Part shown: positions 8,030-15,150 of the stretch, piece by piece | How positions within the stretch are numbered: the stretch's first letter is position 1 | How the letters are laid out: each line of letters opens with the position of its first letter | Assembly (NCBI GenBank): GCA_021850555.1 | Contig: JAJZLX010000453.1 | Span: 1 to 19,783, forward strand | Source: Pseudomonadota bacterium | Lineage (GTDB): Bacteria; Pseudomonadota; Gammaproteobacteria; Steroidobacterales; Steroidobacteraceae | Direction of reading: 5' to 3' | DNA length: 19,783 nt | Notes under the pieces: generated by a model | Told to the model about the DNA's origin: nothing | What the model saw: the letters and a program-made list of their open reading frames with translations, nothing else | The model's database searches: none | Translations under genes and position numbers: made by a program

Positions 8030-8653
8030 TCAGCGCTGGCCATCCCAACGCTCGATCTGGTCCTCGCGCAGCCCCCCTAGGCGAGCGTGAATGCGCGGCC
8101 CGGTGCTCATGGCGAGTATGAATACGATCTCATCGGCGGCAGGATGGCCCGCCACCCGCACCTCTATCGCATCGAGGTGACTGCGGACGTAGCTTGCATT
8201 GATGTGTGTCAGCGGAACGTCGATCGAGACTCCAGGTGGACCGACTTTCTTGGTAGACGGCACGATCGCCAGCGCGTTGCCATGTCGGGGGCTCTCAGAA
8301 CCCGCGCCCATCGCGCCTTGCCAACCGAGCACTTGGCGCATGGCATACCCGCCAGGGGCATGCCACAAGGCACCGTGCTCGAGTTCTCCCGCGGCGCCGA
8401 CGATGGCAGCCTTCCCGTACCCCGTGATGTCGTTCGCGCACACACCGATCGCGCGCAGGAGTCTGTCCGCCAGATCGACGCCGAGCGGCTTCAGCTCTTC
8501 CATGCAGGGTGCAATGTCGAACTCATACCTCCCTGCGAACGGGTTCCCGACGACGGCAAGTGCCACCGCGCGGCGCAGGGGCTTGGGAGAACGCGGCCCG
8601 AATTCGTGGAAGATGTCCTCGACGTGCGTCAGCAATCGCCTCAGCTGGATCAT
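8030..8653 (-). CDS. AA_synth/DUF1185 family protein, first copy
   Basis: 207-aa AA_synth (PF06684) protein, paralogous to the next gene. Shared landmarks are AVVGNPFAGRY near residue 33, ITGYGKAAIVG followed by GELEHGALWH, IVPSTKKVG and VRSHLDAIEVRVAG. It carries an insertion of about 12-15 residues, relative to the second copy, in the GWQGAMGAGSESPRHGN stretch. ATG at 8653 is supported by a GGAGG four bases upstream and by an ATGA overlap with the UPF0280 stop, which points to translational coupling; the longer open frame to 8815 reads an unlikely Arg/Gly-rich sequence. The function is unknown. Because the pair is kept next to reductase and enamidase genes, an enzymatic or assembly role in the same pathway is likely. 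Confidence 0.85.
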   Translation of the reverse strand: MIQLRRLLTHVEDIFHEFGPRSPKPLRRAVALAVVGNPFAGRYEFDIAPCMEELKPLGVDLADRLLRAIGVCANDITGYGKAAIVGAAGELEHGALWHAPGGYAMRQVLGWQGAMGAGSESPRHGNALAIVPSTKKVGPPGVSIDVPLTHINASYVRSHLDAIEVRVAGHPAADEIVFILAMSTGPRIHARLGGLREDQIERWDGQR

Positions 8654-9603
8654 GCAACCTCCAGCAGACGGGGCGAGCGGAGCACCAACGACGCGCGCAC
8701 AGCCACATCCGCTTCGGGAGGCACGACGGTCTCGGCGCGTCCCTGCAGGAGAAGCACCGCGGCGTACAGAAGTCCTCGTTCGCGCCAGTATTCCGCTTCC
8801 TTCCTTCCCGCCCACAGCGCTTCAGCGGCGACGTCGGGCGGCAGCGATGGAACCACGACCGTGACGGGAAGCCCACCAAGATCGGTGTCGTCTTTGAGTC
8901 GATCGGCGGGAACGCGGATGATTCCCTCGAATTCACAATTCACCGCATTGGCCACCAGCGTAGCCGCCACATCCGCAGCCGCCGCGTCATCCGCTAGCAC
9001 CGTCACACTGTCCGCGATGCCCAGACTGAGACTCCGCCCGCGCCAGCCGCTGGTGGCAACGCCGCGGATGGGCATTGCGGCCCCGACCGCGAAATCACCA
9101 TCGAGCTCGTAAGCGGACGCTTGCGCGCGAGGGTGCCGGTCGAGGTTCGACCATATGCCGACGCGATACGATTCGCCCGCATTGAGATGCAGTGCAATGT
9201 CCCCTCCGTTGTTGACGTACGCTCGGCGAATTCCGGGCCGCCTGAAGAATTCGATCATTTCCTCGGCGACCGCGCCGGCAACCGCCGCCATCGGGGTCAC
9301 GAAGCGCTGGGGCGCAAACGGCAGGCATGCCCGGACCATCCGGCCGGCAATTGGCCCCGAAACCGCGGATGCTCCATGCTCCAGCAGCTCGGACGCGGGC
9401 CGGCGCAACTGCCGCAACTCTCCCACCAACTCTGCGAGCACCGTTTCGAACCGGCGCCAGCACAGCGCGTAGGCCTGTTCGCACGCGCCAGCGTCACCCA
9501 CCGCGTCGAGAATGACTGTTATTGGCCCGTGTTGGAATTGCCACCGCCCTCCAGCGAGACGGGTGCGAACCGGTCCGCATGTCGGCGCGCTCATGCGGGT
9601 CAT
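8650..9603 (-). CDS. UPF0280 (ApbE-like) family protein, candidate flavin transferase
   Basis: 317-aa UPF0280 protein. The family is related to ApbE, the FAD:protein FMN transferase that attaches FMN covalently to Thr or Ser. Visible ApbE-like elements are EHGASAVSGPIAGRM (75-89), the NNGGDIALHL strand-loop (131-140), and RGVATSGWRGRS followed by GIADSVTVLADDAAAADVAA (180-214). No signal peptide or lipobox is seen, so a cytoplasmic location is expected, unlike classical lipoprotein ApbE. ATG at 9603 overlaps the upstream reductase stop as ATGA; an in-frame ATG at 9594 is an alternative. Its coupling to a reductase whose E. barkeri homologue contains covalently bound flavin suggests that it flavinylates that reductase (inference). 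It could instead be an unrelated enzyme built on the same fold. Confidence 0.82.
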   Translation of the reverse strand: MTRMSAPTCGPVRTRLAGGRWQFQHGPITVILDAVGDAGACEQAYALCWRRFETVLAELVGELRQLRRPASELLEHGASAVSGPIAGRMVRACLPFAPQRFVTPMAAVAGAVAEEMIEFFRRPGIRRAYVNNGGDIALHLNAGESYRVGIWSNLDRHPRAQASAYELDGDFAVGAAMPIRGVATSGWRGRSLSLGIADSVTVLADDAAAADVAATLVANAVNCEFEGIIRVPADRLKDDTDLGGLPVTVVVPSLPPDVAAEALWAGRKEAEYWRERGLLYAAVLLLQGRAETVVPPEADVAVRASLVLRSPRLLEVA

Positions 9604-11186
9604 CCGAGCAGTGCACGGCCACCGAGCGGCCACGGGTTAGCCCCGTTCGGCGCGATCAGGTGTGTCTCGCGTTGGATCAGCACGTCCCGCAAAGACTTGA
9701 TGCTTGAGACATGACCGCCGATAACGGTGTAGTCCGCGCGACGCATCGTGAACTCGATTGGCGCAACGACGGCAGGGGTCGGCACCGTACCGAAGGACTT
9801 TTCGGGCATCCGCGACACGTCGACCATGATGGTGATGCCCCCTCCTGGCCAGACGTAGGCCGGCGCGCCGCCGCACGTCACGTTAACCAGTGCCCTCTTG
9901 ATCGCGCGAGTCAGTTCCACGGGACTGTCCGTGACACCCGCGCGGAGGCTTCCACCCGCGCCACCCATGAACAGCACCGTCGCCAGCGCGGCTTCGCAGT
10001 TCTCGGCGATCCGTTCCACCACGCGCTGGACACTCTGTGGCATCGATGCCGCCTGGGGCCGCAGGCTCTCGTCCAGTACGAAGTACGCCGCGTGCTCCCC
10101 GGTCGTCGAGACCATGAGCAGACGCAGACCTGGCCAACTCACGGCACCATCGAAGCCGCCGATGATCGACAGTGGATCGGCAAGGTCGGTGCCTCCCCAA
10201 CCGGCACCGGGATTGGCGACTTTGAAGTAGCGTCCCGCCGTGGACCGCCGGCCCTTCATTTCGATGCCTGATGGGCGCATCCCGAGGCAACGACCGGCCT
10301 GGTGCTCCGTCAGGACGCCGGTTATGTGGTCGTCCACCACTACGACCTCGTCGACGATTCCAAGCCATTGCTTGGCGAATATGCCGATGGTCGCCGAGCC
10401 ACACCCGACGCGCATGCGGTCCTCCGGCACCCCGTTGACCACCGGCGGCCGTCCCGCCTGGACGACGATGCTCGCACCGCCGTCGATCATGAGCTCGACT
10501 GTCTCCTTGTTGCCGAGAGCCGCCATCACGTCACAGGTGGCGCGGCCCTCCTTTCTGCTGCCCCCGGTAAGGTGATGCACGCCGCCAATGGAGAGCATTT
10601 GCGAGCCATATTCGGCCGTGGTGACATGCCCTACGACCTCGCGCTGATGGCGAATGTTGGCCTGCTCCGGTCCGAGAAAGCGATCGGTATCGATCTTCAC
10701 TTTGAAACTGCAGTAGCTGAAGATCCCCTCAGTGACGACCGTCACCATGTCCACGCCTTCGTGGCGGCTTGCGACGATGAACGGCGCCGGCTTGTAATCC
10801 GGGTAGGTGGTTCCCGCACCGACTCCCGTCACGAACGCGCCCGCCTCTGTGGACGGGACGCCTCCGGAATCAAACCCGTGCCCGATGGCAGGGGCCTCGC
10901 AGTCGCCTTGTGGCACCTCGGGGTCACCGTCCCCGTGCCGCATCAGGACCAGGGACTGGATCCGGGTCAGCACACCGTCCACGTTGCCCCAGCGGTCACA
11001 GGCTCCCGTGCGGCCCGCGCTGATGTGGCACAGGACCGGGCAGGCCTCGCACAATACCTTGTTGGCGTCCATGCGCGCCGCCGACTCCGCCTCGAGCACC
11101 GTCGGCCCGGGCGTCAGCGGTGTAGTCGGGTCGAGGTTGTCGGCGCCGTGATCGACGCGGGTATGCTCGGTCGAATGCTCACTCAT
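9600..11186 (-). CDS. hnr: 6-hydroxynicotinate reductase-like iron-sulfur flavoprotein
   Basis: 528-aa protein that I recognise as the 6-hydroxynicotinate reductase family. The E. barkeri enzyme uses reduced ferredoxin to convert 6-hydroxynicotinate to 1,4,5,6-tetrahydro-6-oxonicotinate and contains covalent flavin and several Fe-S clusters. Here an N-terminal cluster motif C46-x2-C49-x3-C53-x9-C63 (CEACPVLC, then GACDRW) is clear; further cysteines at 159, 218 and 262 are scattered and form no obvious second ferredoxin motif. A Gly-rich stretch, CGSATIGIF at 262-270, contains GSAT, a possible but non-canonical flavin attachment site. Later landmarks are NPGAGWGGTD, LFMGGAGGSLRAG and YVWPGGGITIMVDV. 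ATG at 11186 is chosen; the open frame upstream runs into the control region. It is the first gene of the operon and overlaps UPF0280 by 4 nt. The recognition is from motifs and context, without alignment. Confidence 0.84.
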   Translation of the reverse strand: MSEHSTEHTRVDHGADNLDPTTPLTPGPTVLEAESAARMDANKVLCEACPVLCHISAGRTGACDRWGNVDGVLTRIQSLVLMRHGDGDPEVPQGDCEAPAIGHGFDSGGVPSTEAGAFVTGVGAGTTYPDYKPAPFIVASRHEGVDMVTVVTEGIFSYCSFKVKIDTDRFLGPEQANIRHQREVVGHVTTAEYGSQMLSIGGVHHLTGGSRKEGRATCDVMAALGNKETVELMIDGGASIVVQAGRPPVVNGVPEDRMRVGCGSATIGIFAKQWLGIVDEVVVVDDHITGVLTEHQAGRCLGMRPSGIEMKGRRSTAGRYFKVANPGAGWGGTDLADPLSIIGGFDGAVSWPGLRLLMVSTTGEHAAYFVLDESLRPQAASMPQSVQRVVERIAENCEAALATVLFMGGAGGSLRAGVTDSPVELTRAIKRALVNVTCGGAPAYVWPGGGITIMVDVSRMPEKSFGTVPTPAVVAPIEFTMRRADYTVIGGHVSSIKSLRDVLIQRETHLIAPNGANPWPLGGRALLG

Positions 11187-11225
11187 GCCGCCTGTGCTCC
11201 GCCGTTGCACGCGCGCTGTGCCGGA

Positions 11226-11255
11226 CCACCGGCAGGTGCCGCCGGTGGATTTTTC
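11226..11255 (+). terminator. GC-rich hairpin followed by a T run, terminator-like on the + strand
   Basis: The 8-bp arms CCACCGGC (11226-11233) and GCCGGTGG (11241-11248) flank a 7-nt loop and are followed by ATTTTTC. On the + strand this has the form of an intrinsic terminator, but no + strand gene precedes it. It lies in the presumed 5' leader of the leftward hnr transcript. It may block antisense transcription coming out of hnr, or it may simply form a leader hairpin in hnr mRNA. Confidence 0.35.
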
Positions 11256-11256
11256 G

Positions 11257-11276
11257 AATGAAGTCTTTACTTCATT
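11257..11276. promoter_or_regulatory. Perfect 8-4-8 inverted repeat, candidate regulator operator
   Basis: AATGAAGT-CTTT-ACTTCATT is a perfect inverted repeat with 8-bp arms, 71 nt upstream of the hnr ATG. Its size and symmetry suit a dimeric repressor, and its AT-rich composition stands out from the surroundings. The TetR-family gene at 15151 is the obvious candidate to bind it. I saw no second copy near the regulator or the permease gene. Confidence 0.55.
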
Positions 11277-11597
11277 AATTTGCGCCGCTAGCCTAGCTGG
11301 GATAGTGGCACATTGCAAGCGCCCACAGACCTTCCAAACAGCAGGATTTACCGGATGCCGCACCTAAAATATTGGCATGAAATCACGAACACTGCATCGA
11401 CTGGTGCAAATGTTTCCTCGACTGCCCACTCGGCCGAACTGGACGACCTTCGCCGACGTGGACCATCCTCCCGCCCTGCGGCACAGGCTCGCGCTCGAAG
11501 CAAAATCACCGTGCAAATATCCAGTCCCTGAATTGCTCAGCCGCCCCGACGCTGAAAGCCGACGCGGCAGAGCCATCGAGCGTGTGGATCTGAACCG

Positions 11598-14500
11598 ATG
11601 AGTGCCTCCATTGCGCGGTTCGCACCACCGACGCCGGACGATCTCTATTCGCGCGACGGGCTCGAAAGGCTCGACGCCCGCTTCGGGCAGTTCCTGCGCG
11701 AGCGCGATCCGGCGATGACGCGGCTGTTCGCGGCCGCGAGGGCCGACTGCAATACGTTGACTCGTCAGGACGAGAGCGAGCTCTGGTTCGAACTTGCTCC
11801 GATCCTGGATGAATTTCTCTGCGAGGTATTCGGCGTTCACGAACCCGTGGCCGCGCTGATCAAGCGTCAACGCGATCTTGAGATCATTTTCGAAGTCCGC
11901 CGCAAGTTCGTGCAACGCCACGTCGCCAAAAGAGCAAGCGCCGAGGATGCCACGCGCATTGATGGCACCGAGGCTCTCGCGATGCTCGAATCCCATCTGC
12001 GGGGCCCATTTGACGAGCTACGTTTCGCTCGTGCGGTCGTCTCATGGCTCGAGCGGGAATCCCTGTGCCACGCCGAGCTTGCCGCGGCGGAGCGATTCGT
12101 GGCCTGGGCCACGCTCACCGCTGCGGGGCGCAGGCGCTTCGGCCGTTATCCGCTCTTTCAGGTCCCGCAGAAACGCGACCCGCTCAAACGCGTTCCTACC
12201 CATGGCACGCAGGACGGCCCAATCGCCTGGCTCGAAGCGCCGGCCGATCAGTCATGGCGGCAGCGGTGGGGATTCGAGCTGTCGGATGCGGGGTGCGACT
12301 TGCCGGAGGGACTTGGTGAGATCCACTACTGCATCTACTGCCACCACCAGGACAAGGATTCCTGCTCGAGCGGCCTACGAAGCTCTTCGGTAACGTTCCA
12401 GCAGAGCGCCCTCGGCGTCGCTCAGACCGGCTGCCCGCTCGGCGAACGCATCTCGGAAATGCACGAGGCGAAGCGACACGGGCACGTTCTTTCAGCGCTT
12501 GCGATCGCTTGTGTCGATAATCCGATGCTTGCCGGCACGGGTCATCGCATCTGCAACGATTGCATGGTCAGCTGCGTGTACCAGAAACAGAACCGCGATC
12601 CGGTCAACATCCCGCAGACCGAAACCCGAATCCTGAAGGACGTACTCGAGCTGCCCTGGGGCTTCGAGATCTACAGCTTGCTCACGCGCTGGAATCCCTT
12701 GAACTTCCGCCGCCCGCTCCCCCTCCCTCCCAGCGGGCGCTCCGTGCTGATCGTTGGCGCTGGGCCGGCAGGCTATACGCTCGCCCATCATCTGCTCAAC
12801 GATGGTCACGCGGTCGCTGTCATCGACGGACTGAAGATAGAGCCGATGCCACCCGGGTTGTGCGGGTTCACCACCGAGGGACGCGCTCGATTCGAGCTGA
12901 TTCGCGAGATAGCCCAACTGCGCGAGCCGCTTGGCGAGCGAGTCAGCGCGGGATTTGGCGGCGTAGCGGAGTACGGGATCACCGTTCGTTGGGACAAGAA
13001 CTTCCTCACGGTCCTGCGGCTGCTGCTCGAGCGACGCCCAGAGTCTTCGCTTCTGGGTTCCATACGCTTCGGCGGCACCCTCGGAATCGAAGACGCCTTC
13101 GGGCTCGGGTTCGATCACGTCGCGCTGTGCATGGGCGCAGGCAGACCCACGGTTCTCGAGATCCCAAACGGCCTTGCCCGTGGCGTGCGGCAAGCTTCCG
13201 ATTTCCTGATGGCGCTGCAGCTGACCGGCGCGGGGCGGGCCGACACGCTGGCCAACCTGCAGATACGCCTGCCGATCGTGGTGGTAGGCGGCGGGCTGAC
13301 CGCCGTCGATACCTGTACCGAGGCGTTGGCGTACTATCCGGTGCAGGTCGAACGTTTTCTGACACGTTACGAGCGTCTCTGTGCCCGGTACGACGCCGAG
13401 GAGGTCCGCGGCAATTGGACCGCCGAGGATCTCGCCATCGCCGAGGAATTCCTGGACCACGCGCGCGCACTACGCGCGGAACGAGCGGCCGCCGAGCGCG
13501 AAGGCCGCGAGCCCGAAATCATCGGTCTACTGCGCGAATGGGGCGGCGCCCGCATCGTGTACCGACGCGTGATGACGGCATCCCCGGCCTACAGGAATCA
13601 CGAGGAGCTCGCCAAGGCACTCGAGGAAGGGATTGCCTACGGCGAGAACATGGCGCCCCTCGCCGTGGAGGTCGACCGGTTCGGCCACGCCCGCGGCCTT
13701 CGTGTGCGAGACACGATCACTGGCGCCAACTCCACGGTGCCCGCGCACAGCATCCTCATCGCCGCCGGCACGGTACCCAATACGGTACTGGCCGACGAGG
13801 CGCCGGTCCTGCAGCTCGATGGCAAGTATTTCCAGGCATACGATGAATCCGGCGCACCGGTCAGCCCGGAGCGCTGCGGCAAGCCGGCCCACACGCACGT
13901 GATCGCACATCTCGCCGCGGACGGGAGGGCGGTCAGCTTTTTCGGCGACCTTCACCCCTCGTATGCCGGTACCGTGGTAAAGGCCATGGCGAGCGCCAAG
14001 AACGGCTATCCGATAATCTCGCGTCTACTCAGCCGCGTGCCGCCCGCCGCCAACCCGACTGCAGTGCTGCACCGGCTTGGCTCGCAAGGCGCGGCGAGCG
14101 TCGTGAGGGTAGAACGGCTGACCGCCACCATCGTCGAAGTCGTGGTCGAGGCGCCTCTCGCGGCCAGAGCATTCCGCCCCGGCCAGTTCTTCAGATTGCA
14201 GAACTATGAGGCTGGGACACCGGTGGCTCTCGGCACGCGCCTTGCGATGGAGGGCATCGCTCTGACTGGCGCCTGGGTGGATCCGGCGCTGGGCCACGTC
14301 GGGCTCGTCGCGCTCGAGATGGGCGGCTCATCGAGTCTGTGCGCCGCACTTCGCCCCGGAGAGCCGGTTGCGTTGATGGGCCCGACCGGTGAGCCGACGC
14401 AGATTCCTTCTTGCGAAACCGTCACGCTCATCGGCGGCGGGCTGGGCAACGCCGTACTGTTTTCCATCGGGCGAGCCATGCGCGCCGCCGGTTGTCGGGT

Positions 14501-15095
14501 TTTGTATTTCGCCGGCTACCGCTCGAGCGCGGACGTCTTCAAGCGACAGGACCTCGAGAATGCGGCCGATGCGCTCGTGTGGTGCACCGATTCGGCGCCG
14601 GCCCCGCTGCCTGGCAGACCGCAGGACAGGCAGTTCGTCGGAAATGTCGTGCAGGCCCTGGACGCATACGCCGCTGGCCGGCTGGGCACGCCTCCCATCG
14701 CGATCGAGGAGGTCGATCGCATCATGGCCATCGGCTCCGAGCCGATGATGGCGGCGGTGGCCGCCGCCAGGCGGGCCCGGCTGGCGGGGCACCTCAAGCG
14801 CGGGCACGTCGCGCTGGCGAGCATAAACTCCCCGATGCAGTGTATGATGAAGGCGATCTGCGCACAGTGCCTGCAAACGCACCGCGATCCAATTTCCGGC
14901 GTCGAGACAATCGTGTTCACCTGCCTGAAGCAGGACCAGGAGATGGACCGGGTTGATTTCGGAGTACTGCGCCAGCGCCTCGGTCAGAATTCCCTGCAGG
15001 AGAAGCTTACAGTCCGCTGGATCAACGCCTGCCGCGAGGAAGCGGCCGGGGGCACCACGGCGCCGGAATCGGACCATTCGGGCCTACCGCCATAA
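11598..15095 (+). CDS. Fused Nfn-like oxidoreductase: GltD/NfnB-like plus PyrK/NfnA-like Fe-S flavoprotein
   Basis: 1165-aa multidomain electron-transfer protein. Residues 1 to about 240 are an unrecognised, mostly helical region. Residues about 241-345 match the GltD/DPYD-type double [4Fe-4S] domain: C245, C248 and C256, then TGCPLGERI with C279, and C319, C322 and C326 before RDPVNIPQ. A FAD Rossmann motif IVGAGPAGYTLA lies at 385-396 and a nucleotide-binding motif VVVGGGLTAVD at 561-571, followed by a charged helical insert (about 575-655). From about 835 a ferredoxin-reductase/PyrK-like half begins, with RPGQFF (860-865), IGGGLGNAVLFSIG (945-958) and a terminal [2Fe-2S] set C1082, C1088, C1091 and C1109. 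The order is NfnB-like then NfnA-like in one chain. NfnAB is an electron-bifurcating NAD(H)/NADP(H)/ferredoxin enzyme. The divergent position next to hnr suggests that this protein feeds it electrons (inference). ATG at 11598 has only a weak ribosome site. Confidence 0.82.
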   Translation: MSASIARFAPPTPDDLYSRDGLERLDARFGQFLRERDPAMTRLFAAARADCNTLTRQDESELWFELAPILDEFLCEVFGVHEPVAALIKRQRDLEIIFEVRRKFVQRHVAKRASAEDATRIDGTEALAMLESHLRGPFDELRFARAVVSWLERESLCHAELAAAERFVAWATLTAAGRRRFGRYPLFQVPQKRDPLKRVPTHGTQDGPIAWLEAPADQSWRQRWGFELSDAGCDLPEGLGEIHYCIYCHHQDKDSCSSGLRSSSVTFQQSALGVAQTGCPLGERISEMHEAKRHGHVLSALAIACVDNPMLAGTGHRICNDCMVSCVYQKQNRDPVNIPQTETRILKDVLELPWGFEIYSLLTRWNPLNFRRPLPLPPSGRSVLIVGAGPAGYTLAHHLLNDGHAVAVIDGLKIEPMPPGLCGFTTEGRARFELIREIAQLREPLGERVSAGFGGVAEYGITVRWDKNFLTVLRLLLERRPESSLLGSIRFGGTLGIEDAFGLGFDHVALCMGAGRPTVLEIPNGLARGVRQASDFLMALQLTGAGRADTLANLQIRLPIVVVGGGLTAVDTCTEALAYYPVQVERFLTRYERLCARYDAEEVRGNWTAEDLAIAEEFLDHARALRAERAAAEREGREPEIIGLLREWGGARIVYRRVMTASPAYRNHEELAKALEEGIAYGENMAPLAVEVDRFGHARGLRVRDTITGANSTVPAHSILIAAGTVPNTVLADEAPVLQLDGKYFQAYDESGAPVSPERCGKPAHTHVIAHLAADGRAVSFFGDLHPSYAGTVVKAMASAKNGYPIISRLLSRVPPAANPTAVLHRLGSQGAASVVRVERLTATIVEVVVEAPLAARAFRPGQFFRLQNYEAGTPVALGTRLAMEGIALTGAWVDPALGHVGLVALEMGGSSSLCAALRPGEPVALMGPTGEPTQIPSCETVTLIGGGLGNAVLFSIGRAMRAAGCRVLYFAGYRSSADVFKRQDLENAADALVWCTDSAPAPLPGRPQDRQFVGNVVQALDAYAAGRLGTPPIAIEEVDRIMAIGSEPMMAAVAAARRARLAGHLKRGHVALASINSPMQCMMKAICAQCLQTHRDPISGVETIVFTCLKQDQEMDRVDFGVLRQRLGQNSLQEKLTVRWINACREEAAGGTTAPESDHSGLPP

Positions 15096-15150
15096 TGGCG
15101 CGCGATGAAACGGCCGGGTCCACTGCCGAGCATTTCAACGAGACATTTGG

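Larger units (their letters stand above)
11187..11597. promoter_or_regulatory. Divergent intergenic control region between hnr and the 1165-aa oxidoreductase gene
   Basis: This 411-bp region separates two divergent transcription units and must hold the promoters for both. It contains a GC-rich hairpin (11226-11248), a perfect inverted repeat (11257-11276) and a short palindrome GCTAG-C-CTAGC (11287-11297). A TAAAAT hexamer at 11365-11370 could serve as a -10 element for the rightward gene, but I find no convincing -35 partner. The half nearest hnr is locally AT-rich compared with the genes. A 74-codon frame (11377-11601) runs through the right half and ends in an ATGA overlap with the 11598 start; I do not call it a gene. 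Confidence 0.6.

Noticed and set aside
11306..11317. Possible sigma-54 promoter (TGGCAC followed by TTGC)
   Set aside because: The two elements are only one base apart, whereas sigma-54 sites need about five between TGGCAC and TTGC, so the spacing is wrong.
11404..11518. Direct repeat GTGCAAAT at 11404-11411 and 11511-11518
   Set aside because: Only 8 bp, 107 bp apart, with no symmetry or matching flanks; likely chance.
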